From: Archilochus colubris
Lineage: Eukaryota; Chordata; Aves; Apodiformes; Trochilidae
Reading direction: 5' to 3'
Assembly: GCA_023079485.1 (NCBI GenBank)
Contig: CM041084.1
Span: 99,552,467 to 99,616,466 of the forward strand
DNA length: 64,000 nucleotides
The notes beneath the pieces were generated by a model, which worked only from the letters and a program-made list of their open reading frames with translations, ran no database searches and had not been told where the DNA came from. A program made the translations under genes and the position numbers. Positions within the stretch are counted from its first letter, which is position 1; each line of letters begins with the position of its first letter. Positions 12,401 through 25,764 of this stretch are shown here, piece after piece.

Positions 12401-14325
12401 ATTCAAGGTTACTTTGGGTGGGTAGGAGGGTAGGATTGATTCATCCTTCACTTTGGCTCTTTTTTTTTTTTTTCTTAGACAGCTAAAGCAGGAGTATCCT
12501 GTTACTCACACAGAAGTATGGAAGACTGGGTTATTCTCCTGCCTGCAGCATTGCCTTGCTAGGGCTGGGTTGCCACCTTGGGCTGGGTACCTACCAGCAC
12601 TCTGTCCCAGCCTGTCATCCTCCAACATTCTGGGGCAACAGTAGGTAGGGCTGCTGCAATCCTTCTCTTTGCCCCTACCCATGTATTCCTGCCCCTCTAT
12701 GGCTTATGCTGGTAGAAAACTAACCCTGTGTTTAAAAATGTTCTGCAACCTCAGTCTCCTTCTCTCTGGAAGTGGCCTAGTGGTATTTATTTAGCCTGTA
12801 TTGCTAGGAAACTGGATGCTTGTGAGGTGCTGGCAATGTTCCCAGGCTTATGAAGGCATCTGCCTTCCTCCTCCTTCTTTCTCTCTGTGGTCAGTGACCT
12901 GTGGTGAGCGGAGAAAGAGCCATTCAAGATTCTGATGTGTAACCAGCTCCTGAAACTTGCATACCAAGCTCCCAAAACTCTTCATCTGTCCTGAGCACCT
13001 GATGAGTTACTTCCTTTCTCCCGATGTTGGTTTCCGTCTTGACTTCTTGGCAAGCATCTTCCTCACACAAAAATATTATCCCTCCTCTTCACTGGTGAGT
13101 TCAATCCAGGCCCTCCTACTATGGGCTGCCATCCCAACTTTTATTCCCAAGACAGAGAGCGGGATGCAAGTTAACTCCATGCTGCCTGGGGAGAAACACC
13201 TCTGTGTCCCATGGATGACACAAACGTGCAATACTACCACCACAGAAATTTCACCAGTGTCTGCCCGAGGAACTGACAAAATCTCTTAAAAGGAAAGCAG
13301 TTGCTGCTGAGCCAACAGTTCCTTGAGCAGGAAAAGCAGCTTCCAGCTCAGACCCTAAATCCCATGCAAAATCCAGTGGTTACGAAATAGCTAAAATTCT
13401 GGAAGATGATACTTTTCGTTTACTTAATCACCACAAAGGTTAGAAAAGAGCTGCCCTGGAAAGGCTTAGTGAGACTCATGAGACAAGAAACACAGAGAAC
13501 TACAGGAATGACCTGCTAGAAATTGAGGGTCTGATTCCAATTTCAGTCACACAGGTCTTAAGCCCATGTAATTATTTCTTTCAGCTTGAGTGGGGTTATT
13601 CCACTTCATTTCACATGCAAGAAGTAAATTAGGCCCTTCATAGACCACTGGTTCCAGCACTGATACCAGGAGAATCTGCAGCTGCCTGTTAATTCATTTT
13701 GTTGTAGTGCTGCTTCATGTTTTAACATCTTTTATTTGTGACATTTATATGGTCGAGTCGCTCCCTCCTTGAAGAGAAAATCTGCTGGAAAAGGTAAGAG
13801 GGGAGTAAACCTCTGCAAGATCCTACTTGCAGCTTCACTGCCAAGGACTTTGAAAAGCAGCATTATTGATGTTGAAAAAAAACCTGTGGGTTGCTTGTAT
13901 AAAGCTTACCTGCATGCTTCTTGATAGACCTTGCTACAGATGCTCTGTTCCTAAACTGCTTGGGAAACTTGTTAGGTTAAGGCAGAATAAAAAACCTCTC
14001 TTTTTTCTACCTGAAAAACTGAAGCCAAGGTACAATATGAGAACATTACAAATACTATAAGCAGTTAAACACCAGGAAGGGATAAGAACTAGCTAAAGCA
14101 AAAAATATCTGCTCAACTAAAAAAAAAAGTAGTCATAAATAGACTTTACATGGACTTAGTTTGGAAATTAGGAGTTGGACTTTCCACAGCCTTGGAAATT
14201 TTTCCTACTAGTAGCTGTCAGAGAAACAAATGAAAAGCAAACTGATTTAAAATCAGAACTTTGTATATGTAAAAAGAAATTTCTGACATGACATAAAATA
14301 ATGCAAGTCAAGACTCAGTGATCCA

Positions 14326-14964
14326 ATGGATTATTTGTCCATATCACTAAGTAAATTTGCCTGTCAACACCAACTGAGGTTGGACATCAGCCCCAATGTG
14401 TCACAAATGAATCAAATTAGACCTCTTTCTGCTGAGATTGAAACCACTGATGTATTTAATTTAGTCCAGCAAAAGCCATCCAGTCCTTCAGCCTGTACAT
14501 TACTTACACAGAACAAATTCATAGTAATTCCTAATGAAAACTCCATATCTTTTTATCAATTTCCTTTTCCATGTGGACCTTATGAAAATACAAATATGAG
14601 TGCACAATGCTGGATGAGTCCTTTCCCATGTTACATTCCATACAGAAATATGCCTGAGCATGCAGGTGTTTGCAACATAAATGCCAAACAAGAGGTTGCT
14701 GCAATTTCATGCACCAAGGCGCAGTTCAAACCAAGGCCTCACTGCAAGCACTTGAGGTTGCAATTTGGGAGTGTCCTCAGCTACTGTAGTATGTTTGGGT
14801 TTGCAGATCCTCTCCTCAGGCTGCCAATTTTGAGCACAGTTCAAAAAGACAGAGTGATGACTATTATGGGTGAGGCCGTGGAGGTGAAGTCCATGAACTG
14901 CCTCAGTTCACTTTCTGTGGTGCTGACATTGCTTTGCTCCATTCTTTTCATGTTTCTGGTATAG
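14326..14964 (+). other. Unassigned 212-codon ORF
   Basis: This is the longest open frame outside a CpG island that is neither a simple repeat nor a known exon. The upstream in-frame stop is TAA at 14299-14301, and the frame stays open for 663 nt in AT-rich DNA where stops should be frequent. The conceptual product is rich in Cys, Pro and Ser in its middle and ends in a hydrophobic stretch (about residues 195-212, LSVVLTLLCSILFMFLV at the very end) that would suit a C-terminal membrane anchor. The start context is only moderate (G at +4, C at -3). I recognise no domain, and there is no clear promoter or nearby poly(A) signal. It could be a chance frame, a lineage-specific gene, or the remains of a retrogene or transposon. 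Confidence 0.2.
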
Positions 14965-17580
14965 TTGCTTCTGTTAGTTGCTGCTTCAAAATGGAATATA
15001 AAGATCAGCTTCACATAACTACATGTTATCTGATTTGAGTGATAACTGGGAGAGAGGTCTCTACTTCAAAACGCAGGAAGATTTTGCAGGACAGGATTAC
15101 CTTCTTGCCTCCCAGCTCACTGCAGGAGCAGCCCAGTGAGGGTCTCATTATCTATTAAAACTGAATTTAATGAATAGTAATGTTCTTTCCTCCTAGCAGT
15201 ATTTTCCAAAGTGCACTCCCCTCATACAGAATAGCATAGTAGCTACTGGTTAGCTTTCCCTGATTTACCACCATTAGCTTTGTATGGGGTGAAGGAGCCT
15301 GTGTTTACTACCAAATGAAAGGAGGGCATCCACAATTCTCCTTTTAATTAAGCTTAGCCTTGTAAACTATGAAAAGAGTATTATATGAAGGCCAACATTT
15401 TATTGTCAAGCAAGCAGGCTCCTACTGTGCATATTGCCAAGGAGAGATAAGAGGGCTCTTATACTGTCAGAAATTTGTCCTGCCAAGTGGGCATCAGGTT
15501 CATCTAAAACATGCCCAGTGCGTGTGTGCTGCCAGCCAGAGGAGGTTTGAACTTCACATTGATTCCTCTCATTAAATCCTCACGCAGTGAATGCACATTG
15601 ATAGGTGCTTCCTCTGGTTACAGAAGACCCAAACAGGAATCTTCCGAACAAGCCTCAAATGACAATTTTTCAAATGAAAATGTGCTTATACATCCTGGCC
15701 TTACAATAGTTGAGATGGTGAGTAAGGTGTCTGTAGCCAGCTTGTGGCATTCCTATCTTTTTGTCTGCAGCAGTGGAACTGAGTGTTCGTCATAAACAAC
15801 CATGAAGCAACTGAAAAGGAGAAATTAAAATTCAAGTAGTGATTGAGGAGACTTATCTTATAGGCTGAAGTTGATGAATTTATTTTTTTTTTTTAGTTTA
15901 ACAGTTCTTTGCACTCCAAACAGTGAATAGAGGAAGAAAAATCTTTCAAGAAATTCTCATCAATCCAAACAATCTTTTTTTTTTTTTTCTTCCATGAATA
16001 CATTTTTGTGTGTTTGAATGAGTTTAAGTATGAGTTTGGAAGTGTGACCTCACCTCTTCCCATTGCCAGTCTAAACAATCCTGGAATGTGGAGGAGGATG
16101 TTTCACGTAAACTCCAAATCCCCTTTTGGGTCTATGTCATTTATGAGGATATGTTAACCCTTAAAGAAACCTCCAGTTCTTCAAAGTTTTGAACACAAAA
16201 ACTATAATTATTGCTGTTATGATGTGTCTATTTTTCTTTTCAGGACAAGAGTCTTTGTTTAATATTTACTCCAGTTTCCATGTACATCAGTGGTAGTACT
16301 GCCTGCTTGAGGGCTTAGGAACTTGCCTCCAACACAGTAGGAATTTGTTCAAACCTAAAAATAAAAGTCTGTATGTTTTGTTTTGTAGTTTTTTGAATAT
16401 TTAGTAATAAAACATTTTCCAAGGGGGAAAAGAATGCACTACTTGAACAATAATTTTATTTTTCTAATGAAAAGTAATTATATAGTAATGTATTCAAATA
16501 ACTTGCTAGGACCTTGAGTGTACGAACATAACTAGTAGCTAAAAGACTGTCTTGAAAAGGAGAAAAGCAGGAAACACGCACAATACAATGTGTTTTATCA
16601 GTCTAGTTTTTCTACCCTTTCCTTCAATTATTTTTTTGAGTTCCTTTAAAGATAATTGAATGGTGGTGGGTGCATCAGGTCCAGAGATCCTGCAGTACAT
16701 TAGGAGGCTCTAAATATAATTTTTAGGACAGTTAAATGTCAATCAAAGTTCTATACTGAGCCTGCAAGGGATGCAGACATACCTTTACCAAGTAGCAGGT
16801 AGATCAGGAAACCACATCTCTTGCCTTTACAGTTAGAAAAGTTTTAAGAACTGATAAGCATAGAAATAATAATTTGAAAGGTCAGTTGTGAAGGTAAAGT
16901 TTAAAGAGAACTGGCTCTAGTTATCTGCAGTAATGAATTCAGCAAAGTGAAGATCTATCTGCAGGACAACCTTAAAGAGAAACTACTACAGTCATAATCT
17001 TTCTTATGCTATCAGAAGGGTGATAAAATGGAATAGAAATAATTAAATCTGACACTATCAGAGACAAAATATCATTCAGTCAAAAGCTGGGAAGAGTCAA
17101 AAGTCTCATTTTGGTGCTAGAGCATATTAAAAAACTTATCTTGGTTGAACTCTAACTGTTGGTTGAAGTCTGAGTTCAATATAGTCCTGGTGAAGCCACA
17201 TAAATCCTTTCACACAGATGACTGGAATGGAGAGGTTCCTACCCCCTGGTCCAGGTGTTCATGCAGTTATTAGCAAAGGAGAAGCTTAGCCTGTGAAGAA
17301 TTTGTATTTTATTCGAGTTGCTATAATTCACTGAGCATTGGAGCATGTGAGTTGATTGTAATCCCTCTCCCAAAAATCTCAAATGAAGTACACCTCGGTG
17401 GGCATATCCTCTGCCTCCTACACAGAGAATGGGACCACTGGGTCCTGTGGCTCACCTGGGTCAGAACAAGCAGCAACCTGGCAAGCAAGGAAATCACAGC
17501 TCTGGAAATAACAGAAGATTTGGGGATCTGGGTCCCGAATGATTTGTAAAAACTGAACCTTCAGATGGCTTTCTACCCTG

Positions 17581-17731
17581 AGGGAAGGGAAGGGAAGGGA
17601 AGGGAAGGGAAGGGAAGGGAAGGGAAGGGAAGGGAAGGGAAGGGAAGGGAAGGGAAGGGAAGGGAAGGGAAGGGAAGGGAAGGGAAGGGAAGGGAAGGGA
17701 AGGGAAGGGAAGGGAAGGGAAGGGAAGGGAA
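17581..17731. repeat. (GGGAA)n microsatellite, about 30 uninterrupted copies
   Basis: A perfect pentanucleotide tandem array of about 150 bp, read as AGGGA / GGGAA on the plus strand with no interruption visible. The plus strand is pure purine and the minus strand pure pyrimidine. The open frames that cross it, encoding repeated LPFPS on the minus strand and REGKG on the plus strand, are consequences of the repeat and not genes. It lies between the RAB31 and PPP4R1 promoters, about 8 kb from the former. Confidence 0.97.
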
Positions 17732-20700
17732 ATGCCACAGTGGCTTCTATCCAAATGGAGAGGTGTCTGAGGGTGTTGCCTCATAGCAATAGCAGGTCTG
17801 TGACATCTCAGCTAACCTGACACGGGAGTGAGGACATAAGCATCCCTATTCTATACCTATTGTTGGCCCAGTCACTCAAAAAGTAACACTGAGGTCTGGT
17901 TGGGTTTTTTTATGTAGCCCCAGGGAAGAAATTGAAATAAGCAAGCAATCAGGTTGAATGTATGCATGCTGTGTAAGTGGCATCTCTGGAGCCAAATGTG
18001 GCATCTCTGGAGCTAAATGTGGAAGAAGAAAAGATGAAGAGATTTTTGAGGATAAGAATATATAAAGCCTATCTTAAAGCAAGACATGCTGTTCCCAGCT
18101 GTATCTTTATGAAAGCTCGATCTCTGGATGAAAGAAACAAAAATCTCTCCAACAGCCTGTTTTTTCAAGATAAGCCAAATTTTCACTGCCTTGCCTCTAA
18201 CTTGCACTGGCATGCTGTATACTGCATGCTTTTCTATTTGCTTACCAAAAGGTATAATGAGGTAATTAATGCATAGAACTAGAGAGTTCCAAGAGAAAAA
18301 ACTTTCTTTATTCTCAAGTTATTGAAATGTTGTTCTGAGAACTGTACAGATTAACTTCTAATGGGCGGGTGAAGGACACCACAGCAAGCACACCCTTCTA
18401 TTTCATCTATTACTTGCTGAGGCAAATTACAAACTAAAATCTTCTCTGTATGTTTAATCTAATTTAAACCTCAAAGTACATTTGAGTGAAAGGATGTAAT
18501 ACATTATTTAAAGCTAATCCATTAACCTATGGGTTAATAGCATTCATACCTTTTTAAAAACCCACAGTTGATAGGAAAATCTGAAACCTAAAGAGCATCT
18601 CTGGAATATTAATCCTTTATGGACAGGTCTTGAAAAACAGCAGACTGCTTTTCAAAGTTAAAGGTAGAAAGCCCTCTGAAAACATTGTATTTGCAGTGTT
18701 TTCTATATTTAATCCTTTCTAGCACTAAGCTCAGAGATGGAGTCTTTCTTTTAGCTCCCGTTAGCAGGAGAGCACACCTCTTCCCTGTTTTATGGGATCT
18801 TGCAAACTCCATTAAACTCTTCCTTGTGAAACAGTACCCACAGCCTCCTTTTTGCTCAATTTCTTTGTATTCCAGTAAGTTGTCCCAGCTCACAAATGCA
18901 CAGATTTTGCCAAAAAGGCAGTTAGAACCACTGCAATAACATCATTTAGCAAATGAACCATGCTGAGGCACTGAAAAATAGCAGTGGTACAGTTAAAGCA
19001 AGGAGAAATCCTGTCTCCTCTGGCTCCCTGGAGCACAGTGCACATACGCTGCGCGGTACCGCACGTGTCGTGCCATCCTCTTGCTGTGCCCAAAAGGAAA
19101 AAAGTTCTGCTGATAGGACCATGACACCCCTCAGCCCTGCAGGGCTGTGGGAAAGCACGGCAGGGCTTCTTCCAAGGTGGTTATGCTCTCCGAGTGCATG
19201 GAAGCAGAGAAAGCAGGAGTATGGGCAGATTACTCTGTTCCTACTGCAAGCAGTATAAAAAAGAGACAAGATTCTTGATCAGTAGCCAAAAAGAAATAAG
19301 AATAATATTTTCAAACAGATGTTTTATAAATATAGCAGCTTTCTTTTTGATAACTGAACTCAGGACAACATTATCACTCGTATCAGAATGAGGCTCTCTG
19401 ATTGAGACTCAGTTTCCCAGTGTTAGGGCTCCTTGTTCTCAGTGTGGGTGTCTCCTTAGTCTCAGAAAGAAAATCAGTGCTGTGGTTTTCAAAATGCTGC
19501 CTGGAAAGAGATGTGAACAGGAAGAGTGCAGAGAGATTGAGGTATGTGCATACAAATGTGCAAATTCAACACAGCCAGCTCAGCAGGCTTGTGGATGCTC
19601 ACTTAATAGCAAAAGTGTAGTTAGAAAACAGATAGAATTTTCTTCTCTGTTGGAGCTGCAATGTCCTCTTAAATCAATGTTATTTTTATAAATTTTATTC
19701 ATTTTCCTGCCCTTTACTTCCAACCAGTCCAATTGAAGTCTCATTGCCAGTGGAATATCTAAGGGTGAATGATGCAGCCTTCTCACTTTACTTTGATATT
19801 TTTGCTGGGGTTCACTGGAATAAATGACACTTGGAAATATACTGAGATTCTTAATGGCTAAATCTGTCTTTATTTCGAAATAAGATTTCCTGTGTGCTGC
19901 TTGACAAACATATTCCACCAAATCATTACTTTGATCCCACCCACATTCCAATAATACTGCATACTTTCTCTGACTTTCTTTATGAATCACCCAATAAAAC
20001 ACACCCAGTTTAAGATATTATTGGCAATGCTACAGTCTATGTACATTAAATCTCATTTGAAACAAAAACCTTTGAACCTGAAATGTTGCCAATACTTGAA
20101 TCCAAGAAGTCAAAATGCAGTAATGTAAATCTTCTTAATATACCTGACACTCCTGAACTGTTCCCACAGTTAAAAACTATTACAGCTTAAACTTGCACCA
20201 TAAGTGGGCACTCAGTGGTTTGAGACCGATCTGATGGTAAAAAAAAAATATTAAAAATTGGTAGTTCAAATATCAAGTGAGCAAAACTGTTCTGGAAATT
20301 ATTGAGACAATGAGCCTAACCAGAAGTCAATTCAGGACTCTAATTGCTCTTTCATATGTTAGGTAATTTAATTAAGCAAAGGAACTATTTTTGTACCTGG
20401 CATCTCTTTAAACTTTTGATACTTGCTATTACGAACCATCTGGCCCTGTAAATTGTCAGATTTCATAACTGTATCAACATCTTCCTCAAAGATTATACAT
20501 GGGGTTTTACATTTACTTGTATCCCCTGTAGTTTTCTGTATATTCATATAAAATGCTTTGTTCTTTGGATTCCCTCCCAGTTCAACAACTAAACAGTTCT
20601 ATGTAAAAACTGGCACATGTCAAGAACCATCATTCATCTGTCCTCCTTATTTTGGTTAATTTTGAGGGATTGTTTTCTGTTATACAATCCTTCTTCCAGT

Positions 20701-23700
20701 AGAATGTACGTATTTTCTAGCACTGTATATAGCACACACATCAACTCTTTTAGAACACAGTCAACCTCCAGTTTTAGGGGAACAGAATTTTGATTTCAAT
20801 TACTTCAATTTCACTGAATGGACTTTTGTTATATTTTTGCATCTATTTGACTGGTTTCTGCATGTCATGGCTCTGTCTGTCCATAGGTCAGTCTGGGCTC
20901 AGTGCTACATGAACTGTAACTGCACACTTGCTAATTGAGTTGGAGCACAAGCAGAACAAGTTCATGTCTGGCCTCAAAAGACAGTACAAATATAGACATC
21001 TTAAGACTGGCTCCTCCAGAGGGCTAAAATACACATGTGTAACTGACCCTTAAATTCAGTGTACTTCCTACAAGAGCCAGAGTTATCTAAACAAAGATTT
21101 CTTAGGATGTAACCCCTTGAATCTTCACCCCTTTAATTTTTTAGGACTGATGGGTCCTAGCAGTCACACAGACCAGGTTAACAAACATGTCCCAAATTCT
21201 CCTGACATGCATCTCACTGGTACCTACCACCCTTTAGATGAGCAAAAAAAGGGATTAGCTGCCCTCATAGGCATGTACCTGACAAAATAGATTATGCTCC
21301 TGTTGGATGATGAGAGTGGCCAAGACTTCCATAGAACTTGTATTCACGTGGGTTGTGAAACATTACTACTCTCTCATCTGACCTAAGCCAAGTTCAAATC
21401 TGAAAAAGGTCTGCAGAGAGGTTGCCACATCCCACTTCTTTCAGGATTTGGGTTTTGTTTCTACTTTATGTTGGAAAAATGTAATATGAATATAAGAACT
21501 ATAATCACAGAATCATAAGAAGGTTCAAAAAACTGTAAATGAGAACGGAATTGAAAGTGCTGTACACAGCAGCTTGCTGAGAGGAGTTGGGAACAGAGAG
21601 CAAGAGGGTGGGAAGAGCTGGTGCCCTAGTAAGAAGAAAAAGGAGTTGGAAGAAAGTGAAACTGATGTTGGAGGACAACTGCAAAAGGGAAAAGAAGGTT
21701 TGGGGGTTGTGGTAATTCCATCTCATTTGTCCTTCTGCAATGTATTTTGGGAGCTGAGTAACTCATCTCTGATTCAGAAGAGGAGAGGAAGCTGATTGTT
21801 TGTGCCAATATCTAAGCAGACCTGGAGAGATGCAAATTTCAACTCAGTAGACCAGGAAATGAAGGAGCAGATGAATGCAAATGTATTACTCTGAAAATCA
21901 GGTTAGATATTGACAGGCAGGGACTGGTTGGGTGGAAAAGGGAGACTGCGTGGGCTGAGGAAAGGCTGGGAAGCCTGGCTGACTCAAGGGCAAGTCTAAC
22001 AAGGAGACAGGGTCTGGCCTGGCACAAAGAGAGATAGCACATTAGGAACTCTGCATTAGATTGCTACCTGTCATATATGCAATGGCATCAAATAGCAAGA
22101 AATAGCACAGAAGACTTTTTTTTGCATGTGTTTCATTTTATTCACTATTTTCCATCTCAGACCTCAAGCAGTATCAGGTACATCTCTTTGCTTCTTTTGT
22201 TCTCTGTTTCTTTACCTGTAAGATGCGAGTAATGACATTTAGTTACTTTCAAAATGAATTGAAGATAAGGGGTTGGGGGGTATTGTTATATACTATAATG
22301 GCATCCCAGCAGTACATATATGATGTGGTTGCTGCAATTTCTTTAAACAGAAAAAATTTAGATTTTTTTTTCCTCTCTGCTCAAAAATAAAATAAAATAA
22401 TAAAAAAGTCGACAGGCAAATCAGAGAGGAAAATACTAAATTTCTGGTTCCACAGTCTTCTTTAATTCCAGTATGTCATTGAGATACAGACCTCTGAGAA
22501 CCAGGAAATCCAGAGCTAAGGTACATGGGTACAACCTGAACTCTTCCTTGTTTGATCAATGATTCAGTCTTCCTGTAACATACATATGCATGACACATGA
22601 TTCCTGAAGCAGAGCATCTCAGATCTCTATCACACCTTTCTTAAAGGAAAACTTGTGTTCAGCCAAGCACTGCTAAATGAAGAAATCTGTAAATATGCTG
22701 CATTCAAACACTGACACCCTGTTCCCTGAAACCATCTCTGATAGACTAATTCTTCGTCCTCTTTCACAGTAAGTTTGACCACCTATAAGATTAGATACTC
22801 AGACAGACACAGACTCATGCAGTCTGTAGCAGAAGGAGTTGGGGATATCACCACTGGTAGTGGTCTTAGTTGCAAAAAGTGGCATCAAGACTTGCCTCCT
22901 GATTAGTATGGCTCTCTTCCTTTTGTCCACACAGCCCATCTTCATGCCATTAGTGCAATAAATTTGCTTGCAAATTAACACCAAAAGCCATTTCAAGCTC
23001 CAGGTCCAGCCTTACTGTTGCACCAGGATATACCTCAGGTGGATATTTCCTGATTTTCAGAGGTTTGAACATCACTTGAACTTGCCACTGAATTTGTTGC
23101 TATCCTAGAATGACATGAGGAACCTACAAGGCCAACTTAAATTTGTATTAACCAGGCTCTTTGTTAGTAAATCTAGGTGTTAATTTATTCATTCATGTTT
23201 GGCATAATAATGTGCTTATAATCTTTCTGCAAGGCCTTCACTGGGAGCAGTGGCAGCTGGACTCCGATGTCAAGGTTTGCAGATAGTCACCAGCTCAAGC
23301 TCTTACTCAGAAAACAGGGAAAAATAAATAAAGCTGAGTACCGCACATTCAAAAACTTTCACAGCCCCATGGGATGTATAAAAAAATTCCTCAAGTATTT
23401 TTACTGAAAGGGAAAAAAAAACCAAAACAAACCAGGAATAGAGAAGGAGAACGGGAAGATTGAAGGAAGGAAAAGGAAAGAAGGAAAGGAAAGGTTCAAT
23501 GACAAACACTTCTTTTTAGCAGAAATGCTTTACTACATTTTCAAATATAGTATTTCAAATCAGTTGTGTCCCAGGCTTCAGCCATGAAGTTTTCATGTGT
23601 ATTCATACATATTATGGCTACTCCTGTGCTTGCTTGCACCTGTGTGATTTAATCCACATTTTTTGTCATGGTCCAGTTTTTTGCTAAGCACTCTTATAAA

Positions 23701-25103
23701 GAAAAAAAGGTGGTCTAAAAAGTAAAAAGCATAGAGTTTAACCATAAAGTACAACATATGCGTGCAGACATAATCCTGGGGGTGGACAAGAAAGCTATGA
23801 GTCAGTATTACTCAAGAGGATAAGCAGTTGCCTTGGTGCACCAGCAGTCTAACCCCAACACATTTTTTGCTAGGATTTGCAGGAAAAGAGGGTTTTGTGG
23901 AGGAATCCAAAGGAGGATAGAGAGATGGCTGCGTAGATATTTATGGCTCTTCCCACACACAAAGGGTAGCTTGGGATAAATGCAAAGCTAGCTAATAGTA
24001 GCTTTGTACACTGGTATTATTGCCTGATCAGACTTAACTTCTTCACAGCAAAGGAGGGAAAACAGGTAATAATTTGCTAGATAATAATAAGATAATAGGA
24101 GCGAGTTGTTGAGGCTGTAGGGCTTTTGAGCCTGAGGTCCTAATACCTGGAGCGGTTCTGACTGTCACTAATCCAGCTACATAATAACATGTTGCAAATG
24201 TATCAAGATGGCTGTTTGGTATCTTGTGTCTAACTTGGTCCCTTGTGTAGCTCTGAAAGGATTTTCGTAGTACTTTATGTAAAAACTATCATGTCTTGCT
24301 GATTGCAACTTTTTTTGAAATACATTATGTAGATAGCAACACACGTTTCTTGTATCACATGCAAAGAATCTTGCTAAAAAGTCTTTAGTTTGTATACTTC
24401 CATCTATAGCCTTGGCCTCCACGCTTTGTAGTGTTTTTACACAAGATACCTAGAAGCATGAGTTAATATATTTCTTAAGTTTTTACTTTCCAGTCCCCGC
24501 ATGGGTACTCAAATTGGCTACGAAAAATCCAGCACAAAATCTGATAGAATATTTTGGCTGGTGCTGTCTCACTTGCTCCTCAAGACACCTCATCTAATAA
24601 GAGAAGCCTGTTGTGAAAATTTTCTTTCATAATTAGGCATGTTATTTCAGGCAGTCCAACACACTGTCTGAAAGAATCAGTGCCTGTTCTACACTTACAG
24701 GGTCTCTGTCCACCTTGCTTGTGACCAGCGGCAGGCAACCTTAATGCCAACTTGGACTTTGGTTTAGGCCCTGAAGGAGTATCCAGGGATTTGCCGAGGT
24801 TGCAAAGTTTAGAAATATGTGGTTGGTTATTCATTAAGTGGGATTTTTCACTCTGTGTTAGCATGAAACCAAATAAATTATTATTTTTTGCTTCCATGTG
24901 TGCATGACTGTAAGGTTTTGCCACAGAATTTCTACTCACAGGGGAAGGGAGCCTTCCTGATAGCTGCTGGCAATGCTGCTGGGACCAACTGTGCCTGAGG
25001 AATGCAGTCTGATGTTCAAGGGGTAACACGCAGCAAAAAAGTTGCAATTCCTGAACAATTCCAATTTGTCTTGCAAGGCTAAATCACTTGTTAGATATCT
25101 GTG

Positions 25104-25454
25104 TGTCCTGGTTTCACTGGGATAGAATCACAGGCCACCCACAGCAGGCAGACCATGAGCATTTTTTGAAGTCAGGGCTGAAGTCAGGGCTGCTGACCCA
25201 AGCTAAGAGGTGAATCCCCCACCACAAACATCATGGTGATCACAGAGGGGAGGGCTTGCTTCTCCTCCTTCTGTGGACTAAGCCGAGTATAACCCTGTGT
25301 ACTTAATGTTGGCAGTAGTATTGGTTTTGCTATTTCATTAAATCCCTTTTCATTACAATACACGAGTCTCCTCTCCCTTCCCTGACTCCCCTTTCTCATC
25401 TGGGGAAGGGCCACTGGAGGATACAGTAACTGCTATAGTTTAGCCCCAGAAACA
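25104..25454 (+). mobile_element. Probable solo LTR of an endogenous retrovirus
   Basis: The segment begins TGTCCTGGTTTCACTGGGAT and ends TTTAGCCCCAGAAACA, a TG...CA arrangement with imperfect terminal inversion that I associate with avian ERV LTRs. Near the 3' end it has the expected run ATTTCATTAAATCC...CTTTTCATTACAATA followed by ACGAGTCTCCTCTCCCTTCC, like the downstream part of those LTRs. It contains an internal 12-bp tandem duplication (GAAGTCAGGGCT at 25168-25191). No gag, pol or env sequence flanks it, so it is a solo or degraded LTR. An 11-bp direct repeat lies near its ends (25074-25084 and 25453-25463). The family name is not assigned. Confidence 0.55.
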
Positions 25455-25764
25455 AGGCTAAATGTAGACACTATACTATTAAAATATGCCCCCAGTCCTG
25501 CCTACGGAGAAAGAACTAACTACCACTTAAAAAGATCTCCCCCATGTAGGAAGATCCAAAATTAATTTAAATGAATTTATGGTAAATACGACCTCTTGCA
25601 ACCATAATTTGCTTTATTGCAGAAATTGTACTTATCTTTGAAGAAATATGTACATAGAAATAAAAAAATCTTAAATACTCTCGAGGCCATTACATATGGG
25701 GCAATAATTAATTGGTGATAATTAACACTACTAATTCACTTTTAAGAACATTCTGGTGCATTCC

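Noticed and set aside
17581..17731. Tandem array considered as a CRISPR
   Set aside because: The unit is 5 bp with no spacers, and the window is eukaryotic.
17418..17786. Open frames on both strands of about 73-106 codons with repeated LPFPS or REGKG
   Set aside because: They are produced by the GGGAA microsatellite, which has no stop codon in any frame of the unit; there is no sign of coding.
18946..19269. Overlapping frames of about 100 codons on both strands near a small CpG patch
   Set aside because: No known domain, no CpG island of normal size, and no adjoining exon structure.
21505..21535. Possible reverse CR1 tail (AATCACAGAATCATAAGAAGG)
   Set aside because: Only about 25 bp resemble the CR1 end and no body follows, so it was not listed as a feature.
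24580..25047. 155-codon minus-strand open frame
   Set aside because: No recognisable domain, no splice or promoter context, and composition like the surrounding non-coding DNA.
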